Positions 25,118 through 36,601 are shown, counted from the stretch's first letter. The stretch: DNA of 64,000 nt from Opitutaceae bacterium (GCA_019634615.1 JAHCAZ010000005.1:62001-126000); one strand, 5' to 3'. Numbers and translations are program-made. The notes: a model not told the origin generated them from the sequence alone.

Positions 25118-26676
25118 TTCACCACCGCGTGCTCCAGCGCGTCGCGCCATTGGTAGGGTTTCATCTCGTTCGACACCGTCACCAGCCCCAGCACCTCCGG
25201 CGGCGCCGCCGGGTCGGCCAGGCGCAGCGCCGCGGCGGCGAGCGGGTCCTCGCGGCGGATGTTCTCGCGCCCGGCGCGCTCGAAACGCGTCAGGTCATCG
25301 CGCAGCCGCGACGGCAGGCCCTGCCGCACCACCTCCCGGTACGCCTCGACGCTGCCGCCGCTGCCCCAGAGCGAGCTCAGCTCCGCGCGCATGAACATGC
25401 CGGCATCGATGCCCGAGAGCGTCATGAAGCTCGCGCCCCAGGCCATGCCCTCGGTCTCCTGCGTGAACTGCGCCGCGAAGTGCGACGGCTTCACCCCGAC
25501 CGTCGCCGGCTGCCAGTGGCTGATGTCGGTGAACATCTGGCTGCCCTCCGCGCTCGTGAGGAACCGCAGGAAATCGATCGCCTGCTCGCGATGCTTGGTG
25601 TGGCGGTTGACGAAGAAACCCATGCCCGTCAGCACCTGGCCCTCGCTGAAGGGTCCCTCGGTGAATTGGCCGTAGACCGGGTCGTCCTCGCGCGGATGCG
25701 GGAAACGGAAGGCGCCGATCTCGAACGGGCAGATGAGGAGCAGGCTGCTCGCGTCCCAGCTCGGCATGACGGCCATGAGGGCGCGGCCGTTGACGAAATC
25801 CGTTAGCGCCGAGTCGCGGTTGCGCTGCAGGAATCCCGGCGTGCTCACGTCGCCGAACTCGCGCAGGAGCTGCAGGCTGGCGACGACGTCGGGGGTGTCG
25901 AAGCTCCACTCCCCCCGCAGGTAGTGCACCGCGGCCTCGTGGTCCGTGACCCACAGCCGGTGCCGCTGGTCAAGCCGCTCCGAGAGCTTGGTCAGCGCGT
26001 TGCCCACGATCGGGTACATGATGAAGGGATAGCTGTCCTTCGACGTCGCGAGCGGGACGAGGCTGCGCTCGTGCCGCGCCGCGTAGGCCTTCACGGCCTC
26101 GCAGACCTGGAGGAACTCGCGGTAGGTGCGCGGCGGCTCGTCCCGGCCGGTGATTTCCCGGAGCAGCGCCTTGTTGTACACGATGCGCGGGATGTGCGAG
26201 GTGACCGTGATGCCGTAGTAGCGGTTGAGCGACTTCACGAAGCTGTCGTCGTTGGTCATCCCGTCGACGTTGGTGTCGCGCCAGGGCACGCCCTCGAGCG
26301 GCGTGCCGCGGTTGTAGGGGTTGGGCTGCAGGACCTCGGCGTCCATCGGCTGGAAGTAGCGCGCGAGGTTCGGCCAGACCCAGACGTACTCGACGATGTC
26401 CGGGCCGGTGCCGCCGACCATCTGGGTCTGCACCCATTGCATGTAGACGGTGTCGGGCACGGCGATGTGCTCGACCTTCACGTGCGGGTTCAGCTGCTCG
26501 TAACGCGCGATGATGGCGTCGATCGCCTCCCGCACCATGCCCTCGAGCTGCCATTGCGAGAGCCGGATGGTGATGCGGTCGCTCCGGATCTCCTCGGTCG
26601 TCCGCCAGAGCACCAGGCCCGCGGCCGCCAGGTAGGCGAGCGCCAGGAGCAGGAGACCGGCATGCTTGGGTTTCAT
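25114..26676 (-). CDS. Extracellular solute-binding protein, family 1 (sugar type)
   Basis: This 520-residue protein starts with an export or anchor helix (KHAGLLLLALAYLAAAGLVL) and continues as a family 1 solute-binding protein. It shows AIIARYEQLNPHVKVE, a GTGPDIVEYVWVWPNL ligand-cleft segment, and the C-terminal HREQAIDFLRFLTSAEG helix typical of sugar-binding proteins. It is longer than the usual 400-450 residues. No permease or ATPase gene lies beside it; instead the TPR and thioredoxin-like genes follow, the first overlapping by four bases. It may serve a transporter encoded elsewhere or a sensing role. Confidence 0.85.
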   Translation of the reverse strand: MKPKHAGLLLLALAYLAAAGLVLWRTTEEIRSDRITIRLSQWQLEGMVREAIDAIIARYEQLNPHVKVEHIAVPDTVYMQWVQTQMVGGTGPDIVEYVWVWPNLARYFQPMDAEVLQPNPYNRGTPLEGVPWRDTNVDGMTNDDSFVKSLNRYYGITVTSHIPRIVYNKALLREITGRDEPPRTYREFLQVCEAVKAYAARHERSLVPLATSKDSYPFIMYPIVGNALTKLSERLDQRHRLWVTDHEAAVHYLRGEWSFDTPDVVASLQLLREFGDVSTPGFLQRNRDSALTDFVNGRALMAVMPSWDASSLLLICPFEIGAFRFPHPREDDPVYGQFTEGPFSEGQVLTGMGFFVNRHTKHREQAIDFLRFLTSAEGSQMFTDISHWQPATVGVKPSHFAAQFTQETEGMAWGASFMTLSGIDAGMFMRAELSSLWGSGGSVEAYREVVRQGLPSRLRDDLTRFERAGRENIRREDPLAAAALRLADPAAPPEVLGLVTVSNEMKPYQWRDALEHAVVK

Positions 26677-26831
26677 CGGAAGCGCGGGGCAAACCAGCAG
26701 TCCCGGCCCCGCTTGGCAATCGCGCGCTTGGTCCCCGCCCGCGGTCCAGCGCCGCGGGCCGGAAAGACATCGCACCGGCGAATTCGGGATTGCCCGCACC
26801 GCGGCCCGCGTTGCACTCGGCGGCTTCCGTC

Positions 26832-29153
<2,322 letters not shown>

Positions 29154-29157
29154 GCCA

Positions 29158-29171
29158 GCCCGCTTGCGGGC
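29158..29171. terminator. REP-core-like hairpin after tex
   Basis: GCCCGC-TT-GCGGGC forms a perfect stem five bases past the tex stop. It has no T-run. Its loop and geometry match the REP hairpin with a different stem sequence, so it may be a terminator, a decayed REP or both. Confidence 0.4.
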
Positions 29172-29184
29172 GCTTATCCGCCAA

Positions 29185-29260
29185 GGCAGGAGCCTGCTTG
29201 CAGGCGATGTTCGTGCGCCCTTCGCCGACGTCACCCATCGCCTGCAAGCAGGCTCCTACC
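29185..29260. repeat. REP pair (BIME), family A, copy 5
   Basis: The left arm starts GGCAGGAGCCTGCTTGCAGG (GTAG changed to GCAG) and the right arm is the standard inverse ending GGCTCCTACC. It lies between tex and the EamA transporter gene, both rightward. Confidence 0.9.
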
Positions 29261-29325
29261 TGCCTCAACCACGCTAAATTGCTTCGCCCCGCGCCCGCGG
29301 GCGCGCACGCTGGTCGCTCTGCGCC

Positions 29326-30222
29326 ATGGACTGGATCGCGGCCACCATCATCTCCTCCGTCTTCCTCGGTCTCTACGACCTGGGGACGAAGCATGCGGTG
29401 CGCGACAACGCGGTCCTGCCGGTGCTGTTCCTCGCCAACGTCTGCAGCGCGGGGATCTGGCTCACGCTGATGTCCGTCGCCGCCCTGCGGCCCGAGGGAT
29501 TCCCGACGTTGTTCACCGTCGCCCCGCTGAGCGGACGCGAGCACCTGCTGCTGCTCCTGAAGTCGACGATCGTGGCCTGCTCGTGGGTCTGCACGTACTT
29601 CGCGGTCAAGCACCTGCCGGTGTCCCTCGCCTCGCCCATCCGCGCCACCGGCCCCGTGTGGACCTTCCTCGGCGCGCTGCTTGTGCTCGGTGAACGGCCG
29701 GCGTGGCTGCAGATTCTCGGCGTGGTCATCACGCTCGCGTCGTTCGTCGGCCTCTCGCTCGCCGGCGCGCGCGAGGGCATCCACTTTCATCGCAACAAGT
29801 GGATCGCCTGGCAGGTGACCGGCACGCTGCTCGGGGCGATGAGCGGGCTCTACGACAAGGTGCTCCTCGGCCGCCTCGGCTTCAGTGCCGCCACGGTGCA
29901 GGCGTGGTTCTGCATCTACCTCGCCCTGCTGTTCCTGCCGCTGGCGCTGGGCTGGAAGTTCCGGCTGTGGCCGCGGCACGAGTTCCACTGGCGCTGGAGC
30001 ATCGTCGGCATCTCGCTCGCGCTGCTGCTGGCGGACTTCGTGTATTTCGACGCGTTGCGCAACCCCGACGCCCTCGTCTCCCTCGTCGCCAGCCTCCGCC
30101 GCGGCAGCATCCTCGTCGCCTTCTTCGGCAGCCTGTGGCTCTTCAAGGAAAAGAACGGCGCCTACAAACTCCCAGCCGTGATCGGCGTCCTGGCGGGGAT
30201 CGTGCTGACGATTCTAGGTTGA
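29326..30222 (+). CDS. EamA/DMT-family transporter
   Basis: This 298-residue inner-membrane protein has ten predicted helices arranged as two EamA repeats. The first repeat ends LGALLVLGERPAWLQILGVV and the second FFGSLWLFKEKNGAYKLPAVIG, both carrying the glutamate before the last helix typical of this family. DMT permeases export or exchange metabolites, but the substrate cannot be read from sequence. The gene stands alone after a REP pair and converges on the Kelch-symporter gene. Confidence 0.88.
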   Translation: MDWIAATIISSVFLGLYDLGTKHAVRDNAVLPVLFLANVCSAGIWLTLMSVAALRPEGFPTLFTVAPLSGREHLLLLLKSTIVACSWVCTYFAVKHLPVSLASPIRATGPVWTFLGALLVLGERPAWLQILGVVITLASFVGLSLAGAREGIHFHRNKWIAWQVTGTLLGAMSGLYDKVLLGRLGFSAATVQAWFCIYLALLFLPLALGWKFRLWPRHEFHWRWSIVGISLALLLADFVYFDALRNPDALVSLVASLRRGSILVAFFGSLWLFKEKNGAYKLPAVIGVLAGIVLTILG

Positions 30223-30262
30223 AGATCGAATGGGGCTCTCGCGGAGACGCCCGTTCCTCCTC

Positions 30263-32848
30263 CTAACCCAAGTCCCGCCGCGTGAGTCCCTTGAGATCCT
30301 TCCGCTGCGCGGGCAGCACCAAACTGGCGACGTAGCCCACGCCGACGCACACGGCGATGCCGATCACGCCGTAGAGGAAGAAACTGAGCTTTGTCTGCGT
30401 CTGCACGTACAGCAGCACGACCACGCTCGTCGCCGCGCCGACGAGCACGCCGGCGGCGTGGGCCCGGCGCGTGAAGATACCGAGGATGAACAGCGCCGCC
30501 AGCGCGCCTCCGGCCGAGCCGATGACCGCATAGTACGCATCCATCAGCGAGGCGATCTGCGTGCCCGCCATCAGGCAGGCCACGCCCGTCACCACCAAGC
30601 CGATGCCGAGGATCAGGCCCTGCGCGACGCGCAGCCGCGACCGGTCGGTGCCCTGCGGCCAGAGGCGGGCGTGGAAATCCGTCACCCAGGCCGTCGCCAC
30701 GCTGTTGAGGCTGCTGGAGAGCGTGGACTGCGACGCGGCCAGAATGCCGGCGATCACGAGGCCCGCGACGCCGGCCGGCAGCTCGCGCACGATGAAGAGC
30801 GGAAAGATCGCGTCCGTCGCCAGCGTCGGGTCGAGCCGGTCCGGGTTCTGCCGGTAGAAGAGGAAGAACGCCGTGCCCACCGCGTAGAAGAGGATCGAGC
30901 CCGGCAGCGAGATCCACACGTTGAGCCAGATCGAGCGCCGCGCCTGCGCCTCGGTCGCCGTCGTCACGTAGCGCTGCACCACGTCCTGGCTGGCCGTGTA
31001 GGAGAGCAGGCTGTTGCAGCCCGTGCCGAGCAGGATGACGATGACCGAGGCCTGGGTGAGGTCGGGATTCCACCAATCGGTGAAACCGAGGAACTTCCCG
31101 TGCTCCTGCGCCACCGCGATCATGCCCCCGAGGGAGCCCTCGCATTGGAACACGATCAGGAGCAGGCTCACCAGCGCCCCGCCCAGCAGCACGACCGCCT
31201 GGGCCACGTCGGTCCAGATCACCGCCTCGATGCCGCCGATCATTGTGTACGCGACGCACGCCAGGCCCGTGACCACGATGCACGTGTACACGTCGAGCGA
31301 GCTCACGGTCGCCAGCGCCACCGCCGGCAGATACAGCACGATGGCCATGCGCCCGAGCTGGAAGAGGATGAACACCGCGCCGCCGAGCTGGCGCACGAGG
31401 CCGCTGAAGCGGTGCTCGAGGTACTCGTAGGCCGAGGTGACGTTGAGCCGCCGGTAGAACGGCAGGTAGAACATCGTCACGACCGGCGTGATCAGCACCA
31501 GGCCCACGAGCCCGAAGCTGTAGGCCCAGTCGGTCGCATACACCTTGGCCGGCAGCGCCATGAAGGTGATGGAGCTGAGCATGGTCGCGTAGATGCTGAG
31601 CCCCGCCGCCCACCAGGGCACATGCTGGCCGCCGCGGAAGAAGGTGTCGGTGTTCCGCTCCCGCCGCGCGAAGTACAGGCCGATGCCGAGCATCGCCGCG
31701 AGGTAGAGGCCGAGCGTGGAGGTGTTGATCCAGCCGAGCCCCGCCCGCTCGTGCGCCGATTGCGCGAACAGCACCCGCGGCGTGCGCGTGCCGGGCCGCA
31801 CCTCGCCGCTCACGACCGCCCAGCCGCCGGCCCAGTTCACCACCGGGGCGACGATCGGCGGCCAGCGACCCGCATTCGGATCGCCGACCGGATCCGGGCC
31901 CGGATCGCGCGGCAGGGCGCCCGCCCGCGTCCAGGTATCGGTGATGGTGTGATAGCCTTGGATATCCGCCGGGAATCCCGGATGCCGGTCCTGCAGCGTC
32001 GGGGTTTCCGTGAGGTACTTGCCGTCGTCGCCACCGAGGAAAAGCAGGTGGGCCGCGCCCGGCACGATGGCCGGCGACGGCGCCGCCTGGCGGGCGACGG
32101 GCAGGTCGGCGAGCCGCTTCCACCCCGCCGCCGGCGTGTAGCGCCAGGCATCGCGCAGGTAGCGCCGCGCGAGCTTGCCGTCCGCCCCGGGCACGAGATC
32201 CAGGCCGGCAAACAGGTAGAACGCGCCGTCGAGCGCCCCCGCGACCGCCGTCTGCCGCGGCGCGCCCGGCCACGGCGGCAATTCCCGCCACCGGCGCTCG
32301 GCCGGCGCTGCGTCGAGGTCGAGGGCGTAAAACCACTTCCCCGGCGCGCCGGTGAACGCGTTCAAGCCGCCCGCCACATACACGGTCCGACCCACGAGCG
32401 CACCGCACGCGTAGTGCAGCGGCGCCGGGAGCGCCGGCCAGGTCTCGACGACGACGCCCGCGCCCTGCCGGCGCAGGAGCCAGACCTCGGCCGTGGCCGC
32501 GCGGTCATCGGAGCCGCCGATGCACAGCACGCCCTCGGGAATCGTGACCGACACGCCATAGGCCCGCGGACGCGGGAGTCGGCCGGCCTCGCGCCAGGCC
32601 CCGCCGGGGGCATCAAGCAGGAAGACGCGGTCGTGCCAGACCTTCGGCCCACCCGCCCACAGGCTGCCCTGCGGGAAATTCGTGCCACCCGCGACGACCA
32701 GCGCCCCGTCCGCCACGCCGGCGAATGGGGCCGCGAACCCGACCGGATCCGGCAGCGGCGGCAGTTCGGTCCACCGCAGCGGCTCGGCGCCACCGATCGT
32801 CGCCGTCACCATGAGCAGCGTCAGGATCCGGGGCAGGAAGCGGGGCAT
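30263..32848 (-). CDS. NanM-like Kelch mutarotase fused to a sodium:solute symporter
   Basis: This roughly 861-residue protein joins two functions. After a signal peptide (MPRFLPRILTLLMVTATIGG), residues about 25-345 form a Kelch beta-propeller with repeats such as GALVVAGGTNFP and TVYVAGGLNAFTG, resembling N-acetylneuraminate mutarotase NanM. Residues about 365-850 are a sodium:solute symporter with some thirteen helices, including NTDTFFRGGQHVPWWAAGLS and an SLNSVATAW segment. The propeller should face the periplasm, preparing sialic acid or a related sugar for uptake. ATG 32860 is an equally possible start. No nanA or nanE lies nearby, so the sialic-acid substrate is inferred. Confidence 0.88.
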   Translation of the reverse strand: MPRFLPRILTLLMVTATIGGAEPLRWTELPPLPDPVGFAAPFAGVADGALVVAGGTNFPQGSLWAGGPKVWHDRVFLLDAPGGAWREAGRLPRPRAYGVSVTIPEGVLCIGGSDDRAATAEVWLLRRQGAGVVVETWPALPAPLHYACGALVGRTVYVAGGLNAFTGAPGKWFYALDLDAAPAERRWRELPPWPGAPRQTAVAGALDGAFYLFAGLDLVPGADGKLARRYLRDAWRYTPAAGWKRLADLPVARQAAPSPAIVPGAAHLLFLGGDDGKYLTETPTLQDRHPGFPADIQGYHTITDTWTRAGALPRDPGPDPVGDPNAGRWPPIVAPVVNWAGGWAVVSGEVRPGTRTPRVLFAQSAHERAGLGWINTSTLGLYLAAMLGIGLYFARRERNTDTFFRGGQHVPWWAAGLSIYATMLSSITFMALPAKVYATDWAYSFGLVGLVLITPVVTMFYLPFYRRLNVTSAYEYLEHRFSGLVRQLGGAVFILFQLGRMAIVLYLPAVALATVSSLDVYTCIVVTGLACVAYTMIGGIEAVIWTDVAQAVVLLGGALVSLLLIVFQCEGSLGGMIAVAQEHGKFLGFTDWWNPDLTQASVIVILLGTGCNSLLSYTASQDVVQRYVTTATEAQARRSIWLNVWISLPGSILFYAVGTAFFLFYRQNPDRLDPTLATDAIFPLFIVRELPAGVAGLVIAGILAASQSTLSSSLNSVATAWVTDFHARLWPQGTDRSRLRVAQGLILGIGLVVTGVACLMAGTQIASLMDAYYAVIGSAGGALAALFILGIFTRRAHAAGVLVGAATSVVVLLYVQTQTKLSFFLYGVIGIAVCVGVGYVASLVLPAQRKDLKGLTRRDLG

Positions 32849-32989
32849 GGTGCCGCGCATCACAATTTGCCTTCGCACCGACAGCCAGAAAAAAGCCGGC
32901 CTAATCCGCCGCAGTTTAGGTTCTGCAAATCCGCGCAAATCTTTGCTTTGCCTTCAACATTGGGCACATTTCTTTGTCCAACCTCACTG

Positions 32990-33373
32990 ATGACCACATC
33001 CAAAAACCCCATCGATCCGGCAACCAAACTCATCGTCCGCGGCGTGCACCTCGACCTCACCGAGGCCCTGCGCCAGGCCGTGGCGAACAAGGCCGAGCGC
33101 CTGCTCCGCCACAACGACTACATCATCCGGATCCGCATCGACCTCGAGCTCGATAAGACCAAGGACATCAACCACAAGTTCATCGCCAAGGGTCACATCG
33201 AGATCGGCGGCCCCGACCTCATCGCCAGCGTGGCGAGCGAGGACTGCTACAAGTCCATCGACCTGCTCGTCGACAAGCTCGACCGCCTGCTCGAACGCCG
33301 CCACGGGATCCGCAAGGACAAGCGCAACCACCCGCACGCGACGGACATCGCCAGCGAGCTGCCGAAGACGTAA
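32990..33373 (+). CDS. hpf: Ribosome hibernation-promoting factor, short form
   Basis: This 127-residue protein matches the HPF/YfiA fold: a first strand KLIVRGVHLDLTEALRQAV, helix LRQAVANKAERLLRH, central strands IRIRIDLELDK and GHIEIGGPDLIASVAS, and a final helix DCYKSIDLLVDKLDRLLERR with the conserved D-x-Y-x-x-ID motif. It binds the 30S subunit in stationary phase. The long-form dimerisation domain is absent. The start at 32990 overlaps a TGA (TGATG). It is transcribed away from the Kelch-symporter gene and converges on the TerC gene. Confidence 0.9.
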   Translation: MTTSKNPIDPATKLIVRGVHLDLTEALRQAVANKAERLLRHNDYIIRIRIDLELDKTKDINHKFIAKGHIEIGGPDLIASVASEDCYKSIDLLVDKLDRLLERRHGIRKDKRNHPHATDIASELPKT

Positions 33374-33388
33374 CGGGGCGCGTCCGCC

Positions 33389-34126
33389 TCAGCGGTACGG
33401 CTGATGCAGCTCCACCGGCTGCGCCTTGGCGCGCAGCCGGAGGTTCAGCATCTCGACGCCGAACGAGAACGCCATGGCGAAGTAGACGTAGCCCTTCGAG
33501 ATGTGCGCGCCCGTGCCCTCCGCGACGAGGGTCACGCCGATCAGGATCAGAAACGACAGGGCGAGGATCTTCAGCGTCGGGTGCCGGTTGACGAAGTCAC
33601 TGATCGAGCCCGCCGCCATCAGCATCACGCCCATCGCCAGGATCACCGCCGTGATCATCACCGGCAGGTGCTGGGCCATGCCGACCGCGGTGATGACCGA
33701 GTCGAGGGAGAACACCACGTCGAGCAGCATGATCTGCACGAGCACGGCGCCGAACTTGGCCGCGCCCTTGACCGGGCCGGCCCCGCCGTCATGGCCCTCG
33801 AGCTTCTCGTGGATTTCCATGGTGCTTTTGCCGAGCAGGAACAGGCCGCCGAGGATGAGGATCAGGTCGCGACCGGAGACCCCGTGGCCGACGAGCGTGA
33901 AGAGCGGCGTCGTGAGCTTGGCCATCCACGCGATGCTCGCGAGGAGGAGGATGCGCGTGATGAGCGCCAGCATGAGCCCGGTCTGCCGCGCCTTGGCCTG
34001 CTGCTCCGGCGGCAGCTTGCCGGCCAGGATCGAGATGAAGATGATGTTGTCGATGCCGAGCACGATCTCGAGCCCGGTGAGGGTGAGCAGGCTGATCCAA
34101 GCCTGCGGTTCGGTGATCCAGTCCAT
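33389..34126 (-). CDS. TerC-family integral membrane protein
   Basis: This 245-residue protein has seven or eight predicted helices and the TerC signatures LEIVLGIDNIIFISIL and VFSLDSVITAVGMA, with the acidic residues that may bind metal ions. TerC proteins take part in manganese or calcium export and tellurite resistance, often for exported metalloproteins; the exact ion is not determinable. It lies 33 bp downstream of the AEC carrier gene on the same strand. Confidence 0.92.
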   Translation of the reverse strand: MDWITEPQAWISLLTLTGLEIVLGIDNIIFISILAGKLPPEQQAKARQTGLMLALITRILLLASIAWMAKLTTPLFTLVGHGVSGRDLILILGGLFLLGKSTMEIHEKLEGHDGGAGPVKGAAKFGAVLVQIMLLDVVFSLDSVITAVGMAQHLPVMITAVILAMGVMLMAAGSISDFVNRHPTLKILALSFLILIGVTLVAEGTGAHISKGYVYFAMAFSFGVEMLNLRLRAKAQPVELHQPYR

Positions 34127-34159
34127 GGCGCCGGAGTCAGCCGCGAAGGCACCGGGGCG

Positions 34160-35116
34160 TCAATAGGGCGAAGCGTTCAGCCACGCCAAGCCCCACTGCA
34201 GCCACAACGGCATCAGCACCACGCTCGCCACCACCGTCGCGAGCACGCCGCGGACGGCCGTGAGCGAGTCGCCGCCGTAGTGCTTCACGATCACCAGTGG
34301 CAGGAACGCCGCGGGCATGGTCGCCTGGACCAAAATGACGTGCTTCAAGTCCGCCGAGAACGGGCCGAACTTCGCCAGCAACAGGAACAATCCCGACAGC
34401 ACCCCCAACCGCAGCGCCACCGCGCCGAGCGACGTGCGCCAGGCGAACAGTTCTGCCGGCCGCGTGAACAGGTGCTCGGCCATGGTCGCTCCGCTCAGCA
34501 GCAACCCGAGCGGGATCGCGCAGGCCGCCAGGGTGCGGATCACACCGAGCCCGACCTCGGGCAGGTGCCCGCCGAAACCCGCCAGGTTCACCCCCACGGC
34601 GAACACCAGCGCCAGCACGGGCGGACTGTAGAGCTGCCGCCAGCCCTCGCGCAGCGAATGCCCCGCGAGGATGAGCACGCCCACCGTCCAGATCGCCGCC
34701 TCCACACCGACGTTGTGCGCGAACAGCACACCCAGGCTCTCGCGCCCGAACAGCGCTGCCATCAGTGGCACGGTGATGTACGCGTAGTTGTAGATGCCTG
34801 TCGTGAAGGCGAAGGTGCGCTGCCCCGCCCCGCCTAAGCCCAGCACCCGCGCCGCGTAGTAACAGACCGCGATGCCGCCCGCGATCGTGACGAAGCCGAC
34901 GAGCGGCGCCCAAGCCAGATTGCCGGCCTCGCGCAGGGCGGAATTTGCATGGACGTTCTCGAAGATCAGCGCCGGGTAGAGCAGGTTGACGACGAGCTTG
35001 AGCAGGCTCGTGTCGGCCTCGGCGTTGAGCCACCCCACCCGCCGCAACCCGGCCCCGATCGCCATGACGGCAAAGACCGGCAAAATGAGCTGCAGCAATT
35101 GCCAGTAGGACGTCAT
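34160..35116 (-). CDS. AEC (auxin efflux carrier) family transporter
   Basis: This 318-residue membrane protein has ten predicted helices in two five-helix halves, the AEC/membrane-transport family fold. Visible family features are the N-terminal PVFAVMAIGAGLRR, the NYAYITVPLMAALFG crossing region and IPLGLLLSGATMAEH in the second half. Relatives export malate, malonate or other carboxylates. I chose ATG 35116 (MTSYWQLLQ); the open frame further upstream consists of the family B repeat. Likely cotranscribed with the TerC gene. Confidence 0.88.
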   Translation of the reverse strand: MTSYWQLLQLILPVFAVMAIGAGLRRVGWLNAEADTSLLKLVVNLLYPALIFENVHANSALREAGNLAWAPLVGFVTIAGGIAVCYYAARVLGLGGAGQRTFAFTTGIYNYAYITVPLMAALFGRESLGVLFAHNVGVEAAIWTVGVLILAGHSLREGWRQLYSPPVLALVFAVGVNLAGFGGHLPEVGLGVIRTLAACAIPLGLLLSGATMAEHLFTRPAELFAWRTSLGAVALRLGVLSGLFLLLAKFGPFSADLKHVILVQATMPAAFLPLVIVKHYGGDSLTAVRGVLATVVASVVLMPLWLQWGLAWLNASPY

Positions 35117-35149
35117 GGGGCCGGGACGTGGAAGCCGCCGCCCCACATC

Positions 35150-35222
35150 GTAGCTACGAGCGTGAGCGAGTGGCGGATGGGTACCCGATGCCGGCAAACC
35201 ACTCGCTCACGCTCGTAGCCAC
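35150..35222. repeat. Long-arm inverted repeat, family B, copy 2
   Basis: GTAGCTACGAGCGTGAGCGA and the inverse arm ending CTCGTAGCCAC enclose a unique loop. It fills the gap between the leftward BaiN-like and AEC genes. Confidence 0.88.
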
Positions 35223-35249
35223 GGATGGGATTGATGTCCGCAACTGGGC

Positions 35250-36491
35250 TCATGCACCCTCCGCCATCGCCTGCCCGGCCAGCCAACCGGTGGTCCACGC
35301 CGCCTGGAAATTGAAGCCGCCCGTGATGCCGTCGATGTCGAGGACCTCGCCCGCGAAATGCAGGCCGGGGCAGAGCTTGCTCTCCATCGTCTTGAAATCC
35401 ACCTCGCTCAGCCGCACGCCGCCGCAGGTGACGAACTCCTCCTTGTTCATGCTCTTGCCGACGACCGTGAAGTCCGCGGCCGTGAGATGACCCGCGAGCG
35501 TGCCGAGCGCGGCGTTGGGCACGCCCGCCCATTGCACCGTCGGTGCAATGCCCGAGGTCGCCAGCAGGCGCTCCCAGAATCGCGCCGGCAGGCCGAGGGG
35601 GTTCCAGGTGCCGAGTTGCTTGCGCGGATGCTCCGTGCGCACCGCGGCGAAGGCCTGCAGCAGCGAGTCGCGCGTGTGCGGTGGCACGAAATTGACCCGC
35701 AGCGGGAACTCGTAATTGACCGCCGCCAGCTCGCGCGCGCCCCACGCCGAGAGCTTCAGGATCGCAGGTCCGCTCAGGCCCCAATGGGTGATGAGCAGCG
35801 GGCCGCCTTCCTTGAGCTTCGTACCGGGCACGGTCACGCCGACGTTCTCGATGGCGATGCCCGACAGGCCCTCGAGACGCTTGTCGTCGATGTGGAAGGT
35901 GAACAGCGACGGCACCGTGGGCTCGATCGCGTGCCCGAGGCCCGCCGCGATCGTGAGGCCGGCGGAGGCGCGGTTGCCGCCGGTGGCGAGGAGGACGCGT
36001 TCGCAGCGGAATTCGGTGTTGTCGGTCAGCGTGACCCAGAAGGCGCGCTCCGCGTCGCGGCCCACGCGCTCGATCTTGCGGACGCCGAGGGCCGTCCGCA
36101 CCTCGACCCCGGCCTTGGTCGCGGCCTGCGTCAGGCAGTCGACGATGGTGGCGGAATCGTCGGTGACGGGAAACATGCGGCCGTCGGCCTCGGTCTTGAG
36201 TCCCACCCCGCGCTCCGCGAACCAAGCGATCGTGTCGCGGGGCGCCCAGCGGTGGAAAGCGCCCAGCAGTTCGCGACCGCCGCGCGGATAGCGTTTCACC
36301 AGCTCGCGCGGCTCGAAACAGGCGTGGGTGACATTGCAGCGCCCGCCGCCGGAGATGCGCACCTTGGCCAACGGATGCGCCGTGGCCTCGTAAAGCGTGA
36401 CCGCCGCGGCCGGATTCTTCTCCGCGCAGGCAATCGCGGCAAAAAACCCCGCCGCGCCGCCACCGACGACAGCCACACGGAGATCACTCAT
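35250..36491 (-). CDS. BaiN/HI0933-family FAD-dependent oxidoreductase
   Basis: This 413-residue flavoprotein begins with the dinucleotide-binding motif VAVVGGGAAGFFAA, then KVRISGGGRCNVTH, which is diagnostic for the HI0933 (BaiN/RdsA-type) family. Near the C-terminus it has EFVTCGGVRLSEVDF, then FAGEVLDIDGITGGFNFQAAW, which closes the FAD site. Characterised relatives reduce steroid or other enones; the substrate here is unknown. I chose ATG 36491 because the first beta strand starts at residue 4. A small perfect palindrome lies in its coding region at 35530-35550. Confidence 0.92.
   Translation of the reverse strand: MSDLRVAVVGGGAAGFFAAIACAEKNPAAAVTLYEATAHPLAKVRISGGGRCNVTHACFEPRELVKRYPRGGRELLGAFHRWAPRDTIAWFAERGVGLKTEADGRMFPVTDDSATIVDCLTQAATKAGVEVRTALGVRKIERVGRDAERAFWVTLTDNTEFRCERVLLATGGNRASAGLTIAAGLGHAIEPTVPSLFTFHIDDKRLEGLSGIAIENVGVTVPGTKLKEGGPLLITHWGLSGPAILKLSAWGARELAAVNYEFPLRVNFVPPHTRDSLLQAFAAVRTEHPRKQLGTWNPLGLPARFWERLLATSGIAPTVQWAGVPNAALGTLAGHLTAADFTVVGKSMNKEEFVTCGGVRLSEVDFKTMESKLCPGLHFAGEVLDIDGITGGFNFQAAWTTGWLAGQAMAEGA
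35530..35550. repeat. Perfect palindrome inside the BaiN-like gene
   Basis: CATTGCACC and its inverse flank the 3-base loop GTC. It encodes part of a loop GIAPTVQWAG without disturbing the frame. Its shape (9-base arms, 3-base loop) resembles the palindrome in the GH2 gene, although the sequence differs. Confidence 0.6.
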
Positions 36492-36601
36492 CCCCGCAGC
36501 GTGCGATGGCCCGGCGGGGGCGTCGAAACCAAAAACCGCCACGGAGCCGACCTTGGGAACACTGATCTGCGCTGATCAACGCTCATCCGATCTCCAAACC
36601 T

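Noticed and set aside
30230..32989. Upstream extension of the HPF frame across the Kelch-symporter gene
   Set aside because: The extension is antisense shadow; HPF proteins start at the ATG at 32990.
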